A stretch of DNA of 64,000 nt from Lacrimispora sp. BS-2 (GTDB lineage Bacteria > Bacillota > Clostridia > Lachnospirales > Lachnospiraceae), in assembly GCF_040207125.1 (NCBI RefSeq), contig NZ_CP157940.1, forward strand, positions 2,418,001 to 2,482,000, given 5' to 3'. Position numbers and translations under genes: made by a program. The notes under the pieces are model-generated. The model had not been told where the DNA came from. It did not search any database and worked only from the letters and a program-made list of their open reading frames with translations. How positions within the stretch are numbered: position 1 is the first letter of the stretch; each line of letters starts with the position of its first letter. Shown here piece by piece: positions 26,157 through 35,220 of this stretch.

Positions 26157-26182
26157 GAGCCGCCATAAAATTATGGCGGCTC
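26157..26182 (-). other. Intercistronic hairpin after the solute-binding protein gene
   Basis: Perfect 12-bp stem GAGCCGCCATAA / TTATGGCGGCTC with almost no loop, 44 bp after the binding protein stop. No T-tract follows on the minus strand, so it is more likely an mRNA-stabilising or partial-readthrough element that keeps binding protein levels above those of the permeases. Confidence 0.65.
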
Positions 26183-26225
26183 GTATGAAATATGTATCAC
26201 TTATTCAAACTATCTGAAATCTTTA

Positions 26226-27605
26226 TTAATTCTCAAGAGTCTCGGTAATGCCCTTAATCAGCTCACTTGCTGCCTGCCTGGAATCAATTTCTCCTGTGCT
26301 TAACTTACCAAATACTTTATAGTAAACACCGTCTGGATTTGCTTTTAAATCGTTGTGCTCAAACTTGCTGTCCAGGTTGAACTTGCTGTAGTTCATAACC
26401 TTTGTATTAGCCTCAATGGTCAGAGAATCACCAAGTTTGTTGGCCTCAAGAATCTTTAAGCCCTCTGTGGAGCAGGGAATGCCTCTCTCTGTGGAACATA
26501 TTTTAACGCCTTCCTCTTCATTTAACAGGAAGTTGATCAGCATTGCTGCTTCCTTTGGATGCTTGGAATTTCCGGCAACTGCAAATGCCATGGAAATCTT
26601 TGTAAAACCTCCGTTGTTATCGCCCATCTTAACGAATTCGCCGACTGTGAACTCCTGACCTGGCTTGTTTACACTGCCTTCCAGTGCACTCTTAAATTTG
26701 GAAGCAGAGGAATCCCACTCAAAGATACCTGCGTACTTGCCGTCGATCCATTTTGCGTTCTTATCAAGAGAGTCAGCCATATCACCCTGAATGGTTGCCA
26801 GCGTTGGAATGACATGCTTTGCTTCCAGCTCTGTAATAAAGTCCATGCCGTCTTTTACTTCATCTTCTGTGTAATTGACCTGGCCTTCTTCAACCCAGTT
26901 TCTGCCGTACTTGGATTCCAGATAATAAACCATTAAGATCATACGGTCATATTCACCAAGTGCTAAAGGATACATATCAGGATCTTTTGCTTTAAATGCC
27001 GCACCTGCTGCATACAGGGAATCCAGGTCACTAGGAATGTCACAGCCTGCTTCTTCAAATGCAGTTTTATTCCAATAAAATACACGTCCTGTCAAAGAAA
27101 TCGGCACTGCCATTAACTTTTGGTCAACCTTACAAAGATCAAGGCTTTCCGGTGTAAACTGCTTTAAATCAAGAACATCGGAGTAATCTTCCAGATTTGC
27201 AAAAGCTTTTCCTCCCTGGCTGTAGGATTCGATCCAGTTCCAGTTGATCTGCATAACATCAGCAGCATTTCCGCCTAAGATATTTAAGGACTGTTTCTCT
27301 TCCCATCCGGTCCATGCGCCATACTCAGGAGTTACTTTAATGTTTGGATATTTCGCTTCAAATGCCTTAATAGCTTCTTCTGTTGCAGCATGTCTGCTGT
27401 CACCGCCCCACCAGGAAAACTTAAGCTCTACCGGTTCTCCTGAAGTAGCTGGTGCTGCTGTTGCCGCCTCACCTGCTGCAGCAGAAGTGGTCTCTGCTCC
27501 TGCAGAAGCTGTCTCACTGGCGCTCTTACCCCCGCCGCAGGCGCTTAAGGACACTGCCATAACAGTTGCCAACCCCATCGCAGCCCACTGTTTGATCTTT
27601 TTCAT
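26226..27605 (-). CDS. Extracellular sugar-binding lipoprotein (family 1)
   Basis: Product of 459 aa. Signal peptide with lipobox LSAC near residue 23, then a Ala/Ser/Thr-rich linker (25-55). The mature part has the family 1 marks LKFSWWGGD, FEAKYPNIKVTPEYG and the SPVAKG-like middle part FAVAGNSKHPKEAAMLINFLL. It captures oligosaccharides outside the cell and hands them to the permeases. It is the first gene of the operon and is preceded by a LacI-type operator. GGAGAG precedes the ATG. Confidence 0.95.
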   Translation of the reverse strand: MKKIKQWAAMGLATVMAVSLSACGGGKSASETASAGAETTSAAAGEAATAAPATSGEPVELKFSWWGGDSRHAATEEAIKAFEAKYPNIKVTPEYGAWTGWEEKQSLNILGGNAADVMQINWNWIESYSQGGKAFANLEDYSDVLDLKQFTPESLDLCKVDQKLMAVPISLTGRVFYWNKTAFEEAGCDIPSDLDSLYAAGAAFKAKDPDMYPLALGEYDRMILMVYYLESKYGRNWVEEGQVNYTEDEVKDGMDFITELEAKHVIPTLATIQGDMADSLDKNAKWIDGKYAGIFEWDSSASKFKSALEGSVNKPGQEFTVGEFVKMGDNNGGFTKISMAFAVAGNSKHPKEAAMLINFLLNEEEGVKICSTERGIPCSTEGLKILEANKLGDSLTIEANTKVMNYSKFNLDSKFEHNDLKANPDGVYYKVFGKLSTGEIDSRQAASELIKGITETLEN

Positions 27606-27695
27606 ATTTCTCTCTCCTTTTTCTATCCCTCATAAATGAGTTCTTAAAAGCTTGTGTAAGTATTTTCACTTTTTCTACATTTTTTTACCCATTTG

Positions 27696-27709
27696 CGTAA
27701 GCGCTTACA
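27696..27709. promoter_or_regulatory. LacI-type operator (or cre) of the pectin ABC operon
   Basis: CGTAAGCGCTTACA lies about 15 bp downstream of a minus-strand TATAAT (27725-27730), where it would block the operon start. It matches the sites at 14923 and 15104 apart from the centre. With central CG it also fits the CcpA cre consensus well. Confidence 0.75.
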
Positions 27710-27782
27710 CTTAGCTTTTTTCTTATTATAACATCCAGCCAACCATAATTCATTTCAAATCTGGCACAAAACATTGCAAATA

Positions 27783-27813
27783 TTGACATCCTATGGTATA
27801 GTTCCAGTATAAT
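27783..27813 (+). promoter_or_regulatory. Possible promoter of the AraC-family gene
   Basis: TTGACA and TATAAT are both consensus but 19 bp apart. The start codon follows about 20 bp after the -10, so the leader is very short. Confidence 0.5.
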
Positions 27814-27834
27814 CAGATAAGGAATTTACGTTTT

Positions 27835-28701
27835 ATGAAAGTACTTACCACTTTTTCAGAAGGAATTGAACACTGCATGGCCTCCCAGTATTTCTCCATT
27901 GTGCATCTGCGCAGGGATACGGGAGTTTTAAGCATGCACAGCCACCTCTGCCATGAATTTTATTTTTCCTTAAGCGGAGGCTGCACGTTTATGATAGATG
28001 ACAAAAATTACCGGGTCGAACCGGGGAGCTTATTCATGGTCAAACAATATGAAAGGCACCAACTGCTGCAGATGGATACCTCCATCCCTCAGGAACGGTT
28101 TGCCATATTCATAGATCCCTCCTATCTGGAAAGCATTTCCACGCCGCAGACGGATCTGACCTACTGTTTTACCCACAGGCCTAAGAAATTTTCTCACCGC
28201 ATTGCTTTAAACCATGGACAGCAGCGGCGTTTCATTTATTATTTCAATAAACTGGCCGCAGAAGAAGGATTCGGCCAGGATGTGGAAGAACGCTCTGCCT
28301 TTGCCGAATTCATGGTTTTCATTACAAAACTGACCACAGAGGCCTTTCATGGGAGGGAATCAGAAGAACAGAGACAATATTTCAGCAGTAAAGTGACCGA
28401 TATTATTACCTATATCCATCACAACATTGATTCTCAGTTAAGCATCGGAGATATTGCGGCCCATTTTTATTTAAGTACCTCTTATCTATGCAGGCTTTTC
28501 AAAAAAAGCACCGGTACCACCATCAATTCCTACATAATTTCCCGCCGCATTGAACTGGCCCAGAAGCTTTTGTCAGCCGGCTACAGCGTCAATGAGGTCT
28601 ACATCATGTGCGGATTTAATGATTACAGCAACTTTTTTAAAGCATTTACAAAAAAGGTGGGGATTTCACCGAAGAAATATGCACAGAACAGTTTGAGATG
28701 A
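27835..28701 (+). CDS. AraC-family transcriptional regulator
   Basis: Product of 288 aa. An N-terminal cupin-like sensor domain (MHSHLCHEFYFSLSGGC near 35-55, VEPGSLFMV) and a C-terminal pair of helix-turn-helix motifs (IGDIAAHFYLSTSYLCRLFKK near 195, then VNEVYIMCGFNDYSNFFKAFTKK and the GISPKKYA signature). Divergent from the ABC operon, so it probably activates this operon and perhaps the GH105 gene in response to an oligogalacturonide. The ribosome site is weak (GGAA), fitting low expression. Confidence 0.9.
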   Translation: MKVLTTFSEGIEHCMASQYFSIVHLRRDTGVLSMHSHLCHEFYFSLSGGCTFMIDDKNYRVEPGSLFMVKQYERHQLLQMDTSIPQERFAIFIDPSYLESISTPQTDLTYCFTHRPKKFSHRIALNHGQQRRFIYYFNKLAAEEGFGQDVEERSAFAEFMVFITKLTTEAFHGRESEEQRQYFSSKVTDIITYIHHNIDSQLSIGDIAAHFYLSTSYLCRLFKKSTGTTINSYIISRRIELAQKLLSAGYSVNEVYIMCGFNDYSNFFKAFTKKVGISPKKYAQNSLR

Positions 28702-28709
28702 TATGTTTT

Positions 28710-28745
28710 GGGGATTGGTGCCCAGCTATCCAGGCCCCAATCCCC
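28710..28745 (+). terminator. Probable terminator between convergent AraC and GH105 genes
   Basis: Stem GGGGATTGG / CCAATCCCC with an 18-nt loop, followed on the plus strand by ATATATTTTCCTG. The T-tract is imperfect. Confidence 0.5.
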
Positions 28746-28763
28746 ATATATTTTCCTGTTTCT

Positions 28764-29900
28764 TTATTGATTGTATACCCAGCCGGTTCTTTTCATTTCC
28801 GTATAGGCAAGGAGGAATGGTCCTACCCCTTTGGCATCATCCTTTACAACAGGCTCAGACATGTAATAGTCATAAGTTCCATTTCTCCTGTCTTTGCCTC
28901 CAAGTCCGGCCACCAGGCAGATCCCTCCCAGGCTCATATTTCCCTCTTCCATATGAAGATAGGTATCACAGATTCCCTGGAAAGCCTTTTTGCCATACTT
29001 GGAATAGGACTGGGGAAGACAGCCTAAACGGACTCCCTTTAAAATGGCATAGGAGAAAATGGCGCTTCCGCTGGTTTCCAGATAATTCCGGTCCATACCG
29101 CCTAAGTTTACCACCTGATACCACATACCGCTTTCATCCTGGTATTTCAGCATGGAGTCTATCAGGTCGTGGAATGCTTCCCCCATCTCCTTCATGCTTT
29201 CCCTGTCCGACGGATCAGATTTGTCCATGGTATCTAAAAGGGCCATGGCATACCAGCCCAATGCTCTCAGCCAGAAATTCTGGGACAGTCCTGTCACCTT
29301 ATCACACCAGAACATCTCTCTGGAGGAATCGTATGCATGGTAGTAAAGGCCGGTTTCCGTATCCCTCATAAGCTTCACCACATTGGTGAACTGGTTGTAA
29401 ATATCCCCGCAGTTTTTCTTATTATTAAACCGGGTTTCGTATTCCATATAAAATGGCTGGCACATATACAGACCGTCAAGCCAGACCTGGTTTGGATAAA
29501 TATTCTTATGCCAGAAGTTCCCTTCTTTTGTCCGCGGCATCTTTCCAATCTGGCTGTAAACTACATCAATGGCTTTTCTGTATTTTTCCTTTCCAGTCAG
29601 ATCGTAAAGCTCGAACAGGGTTTTACCCGCATTGACATTATCAATGTTCCGCTCTTCCACATCATAGCCGTCAATGGTCCCGTCTTCTCTTACTCTGTAA
29701 TCGATAAATGTGTCGGCAAAATCCAGATATTTTATATCTCCGGTAATGGAATACATTTCCAAAATGGATTTGATCATACAGCCGTCTATGTAATTCCAGC
29801 CGGCCTTCTCTCCCTGAAGCAGCTTCTCAATGTTCCATACCGGGCGGTCCGGTGTGCTCTTATCCATCAGTTCATTGATATATCTTTCAATTGCATCCAT
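28764..29900 (-). CDS. GH105 unsaturated (rhamno)galacturonyl hydrolase
   Basis: Removes the unsaturated uronate left at the non-reducing end by pectate or rhamnogalacturonan lyases. Product of 378 aa, the usual length, (alpha/alpha)6 barrel. The catalytic Asp lies in VWLDGLYMCQPFY (near 145). Other marks are WNYIDGCMIKSILEMY (near 37), QNFWLRALGWYAMAL and TSGSAIFSYAILKG. No signal peptide, so cytoplasmic. It has its own promoter at 29973 and stands convergent to the AraC gene. GGAGAAG precedes the ATG. Confidence 0.93.
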   Translation of the reverse strand: MDAIERYINELMDKSTPDRPVWNIEKLLQGEKAGWNYIDGCMIKSILEMYSITGDIKYLDFADTFIDYRVREDGTIDGYDVEERNIDNVNAGKTLFELYDLTGKEKYRKAIDVVYSQIGKMPRTKEGNFWHKNIYPNQVWLDGLYMCQPFYMEYETRFNNKKNCGDIYNQFTNVVKLMRDTETGLYYHAYDSSREMFWCDKVTGLSQNFWLRALGWYAMALLDTMDKSDPSDRESMKEMGEAFHDLIDSMLKYQDESGMWYQVVNLGGMDRNYLETSGSAIFSYAILKGVRLGCLPQSYSKYGKKAFQGICDTYLHMEEGNMSLGGICLVAGLGGKDRRNGTYDYYMSEPVVKDDAKGVGPFLLAYTEMKRTGWVYNQ

Positions 29901-29940
29901 GTTCTTCTTCTCCTTGCTTTCTGTCCCTTTTTGTCCCCTT

Positions 29941-29957
29941 AAGCGTTCGTTTCGCTT
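29941..29957. promoter_or_regulatory. Inverted repeat between GH105 promoter and start
   Basis: AAGCG, 7 bp, CGCTT, about 15-30 bp downstream of the -10. It may be an operator; the half site recalls the LacI-type AAGCG/CGCTT core but the spacing differs from the other sites. Confidence 0.35.
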
Positions 29958-29972
29958 TGGTCATTTTTATCA

Positions 29973-30001
29973 AGCATAACCGGAAAATACCCCGTTGTCA
30001 A
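29973..30001 (-). promoter_or_regulatory. Promoter of the GH105 gene
   Basis: Minus strand TTGACA, 17-bp spacer, TATGCT, about 70 bp before the start codon. Confidence 0.75.
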
Positions 30002-30100
30002 ATTCCATTAAAAAGCAGATTATAAAAAAATGGCGGGAAACAGCCGGGAATATACTAAAAATCCCGTTTGCTCTCGCCAATCTCATTATATTTCAGTTCA

Positions 30101-30472
30101 TTAAAAACCCAATGCCTCATCCACAAAAATGATTTCACACTTCATGCCCATAGGAGCCCGGTCGATCACCGCCGTTATACGGCAGATCCGTTCAGGGCTG
30201 TTGCCTGAGGTCCAAATGCGGTCATAGCCACCCGGTTTCCGGTTCCGTCGATGTTAACGATCTGCCCGGTTTCCGATACGCCATTGGCGCTGGTTATATA
30301 GATATTGGAACAGTTAGCCAGGTGCCGCACATCTCTGGAAGGCTCCGCCAAATCCAATGGTCTGGTTCTTTAAGGCATCCACAAGATAATCACGTGCTTC
30401 TTCTTTTGTAGAAAAAAGCTGTGTGGAAAACCCGTGTTTTTCAAAATTTTGCCTAATCACCGTATATTCCAT
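30101..30472 (-). pseudogene. Decayed LUD-domain (YkgG/DUF162-like) gene
   Basis: Three pieces of a LUD protein are visible in different frames: an N terminus (FSTKEEARDYLVDAL, IGFGG) from ATG 30472, the core motif (IYITSANGVSETGQIVNIDG, TGNRVA) near 30200-30300, and the C terminus (DRAPMGMKCEIIFVDEALGF) ending at TAA 30101-30103. The whole spans 372 bp against about 630 for an intact gene, so about 250 bp of the middle is lost and frames are broken. It lies directly downstream of pfkA. Confidence 0.8.
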
Positions 30473-30499
30473 ATTCGCCTCCAGCTGAATCTGACCCAA

Positions 30500-31474
30500 T
30501 TATCTCACAAGCATCTTGCTGATCTGGTACTGGTCTTCAGGGATGTCCTTTGTCATGCTAAGAGCTTCCTGAATATCTAAATCCTGGAATTCTCCTTGCT
30601 TATAACCTATGACACGGTTGCTCTTTCCTTCACAGAGCAGTTCTACTGCCCTTGCGCCCATAATGGAAGCATAGACACGGTCCTTGCAGGTAGGCGCGCC
30701 ACCTCGCTGCATGTGGCCCAGGATGGTTGCCCTGGTCTCAATGCCTGTAGCAGCTTCGATTCTCTTAGCCATAGAAGAGGAATGTCCGATGCCCTCTGCA
30801 TTGATAATGATATGGTGCTTTTTGCCCCGCTTTCTATTCTCAATGATACGGTTAATGAGGGCCTGCTCATCGCCGTCATAGCGCTCCGGCAAAAGAATAT
30901 CCTCGGCGCCGTTTGCAAAACCGCACCAAAGGGCAATATAGCCTGCATTACGTCCCATTACCTCAATGATGCTGCAGCGTTCATGGGAAGTGGATGTATC
31001 ACGAACCTTATCAATGGCCTCCATGGCTGTGTTAACAGCCGTATCAAAACCAATGGTGTAATCGGTACAGGCAATATCCAGATCAATGGTTCCGGGAAGT
31101 CCAATGGTATTGATTCCAAGCGCGGAAAGCTTACCGGCTCCCCGGAATGAACCGTCTCCTCCGATGACCACAATGCCGTCAATATTATGCTTTTTACAGA
31201 TCTCGGCGCCCTTTTTCTGCCCTTCGGCAGTTGTGAACTCCTGGCATCTGGCTGTATATAAAATGGTTCCTCCGCGGTGAATAATATCTGACACGCTGGT
31301 ACTGGTCATATCAACGATTTCTTCCTGCAGAAGGCCTGCGTATCCCCTCATGATCCCCTTTACTTCCAATCCTTTATGGATTGCAGTCCTGACAATAGCA
31401 CGGATCGCAGCATTCATACCTGGTGCATCACCGCCGCTGGTTAATACACCGATGGTTTTCACTTGTTTTGCCAT
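30500..31474 (-). CDS. pfkA: ATP-dependent 6-phosphofructokinase
   Basis: Fructose 6-phosphate to fructose 1,6-bisphosphate, the committed glycolytic step. Product of 324 aa from ATG 31474 with GGAGGAA upstream (a longer frame adds 19 unlikely residues). Motifs: LTSGGDAPGMNAAIR (near 11), IGGDGSFRGA (ATP site, Gly as in ATP-dependent enzymes), PGTIDLD (catalytic Asp near 127), ERCSIIEVMGRNAGYIAL and LGHMQRGGAPT. It follows dnaE by 65 bp, a neighbourhood shared with many Firmicutes. Confidence 0.97.
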   Translation of the reverse strand: MAKQVKTIGVLTSGGDAPGMNAAIRAIVRTAIHKGLEVKGIMRGYAGLLQEEIVDMTSTSVSDIIHRGGTILYTARCQEFTTAEGQKKGAEICKKHNIDGIVVIGGDGSFRGAGKLSALGINTIGLPGTIDLDIACTDYTIGFDTAVNTAMEAIDKVRDTSTSHERCSIIEVMGRNAGYIALWCGFANGAEDILLPERYDGDEQALINRIIENRKRGKKHHIIINAEGIGHSSSMAKRIEAATGIETRATILGHMQRGGAPTCKDRVYASIMGARAVELLCEGKSNRVIGYKQGEFQDLDIQEALSMTKDIPEDQYQISKMLVR

Positions 31475-31539
31475 AGTAGCTTCCTCCTGATTCACGGATA
31501 TCTGTTTTAGTAAGTTTCTCATTGCATACATGTTGTATT

Positions 31540-34500
31540 CTAATTCATTTTACCATTCTTTTCAAGTTTTTTTTCTATAAGTTTGACATTTTTTTCACCA
31601 AGTTTTTTGATCAGGGCATCTAAGAGTCCGTCTGCCGCGTTTACGTTCCGGTTTGCCGGCAGAACCTTTCTGGCCCGCTCTTTTTCCAGATAAATGATGA
31701 CTGAATCATCACCCTCTGATTCTTTTAAATCATTGAGGATTTCCCGTTCAACCGCCATATAGGATTCCTTATCAGGGAACTTCAGCCACAGCTCCTTTGG
31801 CAGGGCTGCAAAGGTCGTTACCCGCTCACAGATCAGCTTTCCTGCCGGATCCTCTCCAACCGATACTCTTCCTTGTATAAAGACCTTGGAATCTTCCACA
31901 AAAAGCTCCCTCTTGCTCTCATAGTCTTTGGGGAACACAATGACTTCCACGGATCCTGCCAGATCCTCCAGAATGATGAATGCCATCATCTTGTTGTTTC
32001 TAGTAGTTTTTACGGTCTTTCCTGTAATCATACCTCCGATGGTCACATAGGAACCGTCGGAAACGCCGGCTTTTCCCGTTTCCTCGTCAACAACAAAATC
32101 TATGGTGGTTGCAGTAATGTTATTTCTCCAGGTGGTTTCATAAGCTTCCATGGGATGACCGCTTAAATAGATGCCAAGGGTTTCCTTCTCAAATGCCAGA
32201 AGGTCTTCCTTTATAAATTCCCCTACATCTGGGAAAGTGACCTGAAAATGGCTTTTTTCTTCCTCCCCTGCAATATCAAACAGAGTCATCTGGCCTTCCA
32301 TGGTGTTTTTCCGTTCTTTGCTTCTCTGCTCTAAAAGCTCCGGCGCAATTAAAAGCTTTTGCTTTCTTGTACCGGGAAGAGTGTCCAAAGCTCCGGATTT
32401 TATGAAATTTTCAAGGGTTCTTTTATTGACCTCCTTATTGCTCATCCGGTCAATAAAATCTTCCAGATCATGAAATGCCCCGTTTTGCTCCCGTTCTGCA
32501 ACGATAAGCTCTACCACGGATTTTCCCACGCTCTTAATAGCCGACAGGCCGTAGCGGATGGATCCTCCCGAAACGGAAAACCCGCTTTCTCCCTCATTAA
32601 TATCCGGCGGAAGGATGGAGATCCCCATCTGTCTGCAGCTTAAGATATATTCCGATACCTTTGATACGTTATCCATGACAGAGGTAAGGAGAGCCGCCAT
32701 GAATTCCTGGGGATAATAATATTTTAAAAAGGCGGTCTGATAGGATACCACCGCATAAGCTGCTGCATGGGACTTGTTAAAGGCGTATTTGGCAAAATCA
32801 ATCATTTCGTCATAGATATGGTTTGCCGTCTTTTCATCGATGCCATTGGAGGTGCATCCTGCTACCTCCTCCTCTGGATTTCCATAGACAAAGTTCTGCC
32901 GTTCCTTTTCCATGACAGAGGTCTTCTTTTTGGACATGGCTCTGCGCACCAGATCGCTGCGGCCCATGGTATAACCGGCTAAGTCCCTGACGATCTGCAT
33001 TACCTGTTCCTGGTATACGATACAGCCATAGGTAGGGTCTAAAATGGGTTCCAGCTGGGGACATTCATAGGTAATGGAACTGCGGTCGTTCTTCCCCTTT
33101 AAATACTTGGGAATAAAGTCCATGGGGCCGGGACGGTAAAGGGAAATACCGGCAATAATATCTTCCAGGCTTCCAGGCTTCAGTTCCTTCATAAAGCTTT
33201 TCATGCCGGAGCTTTCCAGCTGGAACACCCCATCATCCTTTCCGGTGCCAATGGAATTTAAAACTGCCTTGTCATTATAATTGATTTGGTCCATATCAAT
33301 GGTTAACTGCCTGTTTTTTTCTATGGCCTTTACCGCATTTTGAATGACTGTCAGGGTACGCAGCCCCAGGAAATCCATTTTCAAAAGTCCCAGTTCTTCC
33401 AAAGTTGTCATGGTAAACTGGGTGGTAATGGTTCCGTCGGCTGCCTTTGAAAGAGGAACGTATTCATCTACGGAAGTCCGGCTGATCACCACTCCGGCAG
33501 CATGCATGGATGTGTGCCTCGGCAAGCCTTCCAGACGCATGGACATATCAATGAGGTATTTGACCTCAGGATCCTCCTGGTATGCGTTTCTTAAGTCAGG
33601 ACTTTGCCTTAATGCCTTCTCAAGGGTCATGCCAAGGTCTCCGGGAATCATCTTTGCTATGGTATCGCACCGGGCATAGGGCATATCAAGGACCCTTCCC
33701 ACATCCCTTACCACACCTTTGGCTGCCAGGGTACCAAAGGTCACGATCTGGACCACCTGGTCCTTTCCATACTTCCGGACCACATAGTCAATGACCTCCT
33801 GACGCCGTTCAAAGCAAAAATCCACGTCAATATCAGGCATGGAAATTCGTTCCGGGTTTAAGAACCGCTCAAACAGAAGGTTGTAGCGGATAGGATCAAT
33901 GTTGGTGATTCCCAGACAGTAGGATACGATGCTGCCTGCCGCAGATCCCCGTCCCGGCCCCACGATAATATCCTGGGATCTGGCATAATGAATGAAATCC
34001 CATACAATCAGGAAATAGTCCACGTAACCCATGGTATGAATGACATCCAGCTCATAGTCAAGCCTTTCCTTTAATGTTCCGTCATCCTGGGGATAATGGC
34101 GCTCAAAGCCATCCAGGCAAAGCTTGTTTAAATAGGACCAGGAATCATATCCTTCCGGCACATCGTACTTGGGCAGCTTGGTCACACCGAACTCAATTTC
34201 CACGTTACAGCGCTCTGCAATCCTGTGAGTGTTGTCAATGGCTTCTCCTGCGTAGGAGAAAAGCTTCCGCATCTCCTCCTCGGTCTTGCAGTAATACTGG
34301 CCGCCTTCGTAGCGCATGCGGTTTTCGTCCGCCACCTTTTTTCCGGTCTGGATACACAGCAGGATATCATGAGGCGTGGCATCCTCTGCATAGGTATAGT
34401 GGATATCATTGGTGGCTACTAATTCGATTCCTGTTTCATGGCTCATTCTCAGAAGGCTCTGGTTTACTGTGTTCTGAGCCGGTATTCCGTGATCCTGAAG

Positions 34501-35022
34501 CTCCAGAAAGAAATTTCCCTTTCCGAATATATCCTGATAGCGAAGGGCTGCTTCCATGCCTTTCTCATACAGGCCGCGGCTTACATGCCTTTGTACCTCT
34601 CCTGCCAGACAGGCGCTTAATGCAATGATCCCTTCGCTGTATTCCTTTAAAATCTCATAATCTACTCTTGGTTTATAATAAAATCCATCCACAAAACCTT
34701 TTGAGACGATCTTCATCAGGTTCTGGTATCCCTGGTTATTCTCAGCTAATAAGACCAGATGATAGTAACGGTCCTCTCCTCCTGCGGTCTCTCTGTCAAA
34801 CCTTGATCCGGAGGTCACATATACCTCGCATCCGATGATGGGCTTTATTCCTGCCTCTCTGGCCGCCCTGTAAAAATCAATGACGCCATACATCACACCG
34901 TGGTCTGTGATGGCCATGCTGTCCATTCCAAGCTCCTTTGCTCTGGACACAAGCTCTTTTATTTTACAGGAGCCGTCCAACAGACTGTATTCTGTATGGA
35001 CGTGTAAATGTGTAAATGCCAT
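31540..35022 (-). CDS. dnaE: DNA polymerase III alpha subunit
   Basis: Replicative polymerase of the DnaE type, 1160 aa. N-terminal PHP domain (HLHVHTEYSLLDG at 5), then the polymerase core with GPGRGSAAGSIVSYCLGIT and MPDIDVDFCFERR (catalytic Asp triplet), finger region YEQV-like VYQEQVMQIVRDLAGYTMG, a tandem HhH region, an OB fold (VTIGGMITGKTVKTTRNNKMMAFIILED) and a short C-terminal domain. In Clostridia DnaE works beside PolC. GGAGGAAC precedes the ATG. Its -10 TATACT at about 35108 has an extended TGG. Confidence 0.97.
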   Translation of the reverse strand: MAFTHLHVHTEYSLLDGSCKIKELVSRAKELGMDSMAITDHGVMYGVIDFYRAAREAGIKPIIGCEVYVTSGSRFDRETAGGEDRYYHLVLLAENNQGYQNLMKIVSKGFVDGFYYKPRVDYEILKEYSEGIIALSACLAGEVQRHVSRGLYEKGMEAALRYQDIFGKGNFFLELQDHGIPAQNTVNQSLLRMSHETGIELVATNDIHYTYAEDATPHDILLCIQTGKKVADENRMRYEGGQYYCKTEEEMRKLFSYAGEAIDNTHRIAERCNVEIEFGVTKLPKYDVPEGYDSWSYLNKLCLDGFERHYPQDDGTLKERLDYELDVIHTMGYVDYFLIVWDFIHYARSQDIIVGPGRGSAAGSIVSYCLGITNIDPIRYNLLFERFLNPERISMPDIDVDFCFERRQEVIDYVVRKYGKDQVVQIVTFGTLAAKGVVRDVGRVLDMPYARCDTIAKMIPGDLGMTLEKALRQSPDLRNAYQEDPEVKYLIDMSMRLEGLPRHTSMHAAGVVISRTSVDEYVPLSKAADGTITTQFTMTTLEELGLLKMDFLGLRTLTVIQNAVKAIEKNRQLTIDMDQINYNDKAVLNSIGTGKDDGVFQLESSGMKSFMKELKPGSLEDIIAGISLYRPGPMDFIPKYLKGKNDRSSITYECPQLEPILDPTYGCIVYQEQVMQIVRDLAGYTMGRSDLVRRAMSKKKTSVMEKERQNFVYGNPEEEVAGCTSNGIDEKTANHIYDEMIDFAKYAFNKSHAAAYAVVSYQTAFLKYYYPQEFMAALLTSVMDNVSKVSEYILSCRQMGISILPPDINEGESGFSVSGGSIRYGLSAIKSVGKSVVELIVAEREQNGAFHDLEDFIDRMSNKEVNKRTLENFIKSGALDTLPGTRKQKLLIAPELLEQRSKERKNTMEGQMTLFDIAGEEEKSHFQVTFPDVGEFIKEDLLAFEKETLGIYLSGHPMEAYETTWRNNITATTIDFVVDEETGKAGVSDGSYVTIGGMITGKTVKTTRNNKMMAFIILEDLAGSVEVIVFPKDYESKRELFVEDSKVFIQGRVSVGEDPAGKLICERVTTFAALPKELWLKFPDKESYMAVEREILNDLKESEGDDSVIIYLEKERARKVLPANRNVNAADGLLDALIKKLGEKNVKLIEKKLEKNGKMN

Positions 35023-35085
35023 TTGTTCCTCCTTTCTTTATTCCTTTGTATGTAAATTCATAGTGAGGCTGCTAAGTCCGCAGTG

Positions 35086-35097
35086 CTCATTGCTTTC
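35086..35097 (-). repeat. 12-mer GAAAGCAATGAG upstream of dnaE
   Basis: On the minus strand GAAAGCAATGAG follows the dnaE -10 region. The same 12-mer occurs on the plus strand at 61969-61980. Its last part also overlaps the CAATGAGC end of the palindromic elements at 43317 and 54161. Confidence 0.4.
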
Positions 35098-35158
35098 GTG
35101 AACAGTATACCACAAAACCCCCCTCCAGAAAACCTTTTGTACAAGATTTCATCAGCAC

Positions 35159-35196
35159 ACACAAGAGGCGGAGCCTCTTGTGTGAGAGTCTCCGCC
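35159..35196 (-). other. Two mutually exclusive hairpins after the crh gene
   Basis: ACACAAGAGG / CCTCTTGTGT (35159-35183) and GGCGGA / TCCGCC (35167-35172 with 35190-35195) share bases. Neither has a clean T-tract on the minus strand, so they may form a composite terminator or an RNA switch after the hprK-crh operon. Confidence 0.45.
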
Positions 35197-35220
35197 TGAA
35201 AAAACAATATTCTTTAAATA

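Noticed and set aside
30596..31150. 184-codon plus-strand frame
   Set aside because: Antisense to pfkA, with no ribosome site or family.
34074..34628. 184-codon plus-strand frame
   Set aside because: Antisense to dnaE, Ser/Arg-rich composition typical of shadow frames.
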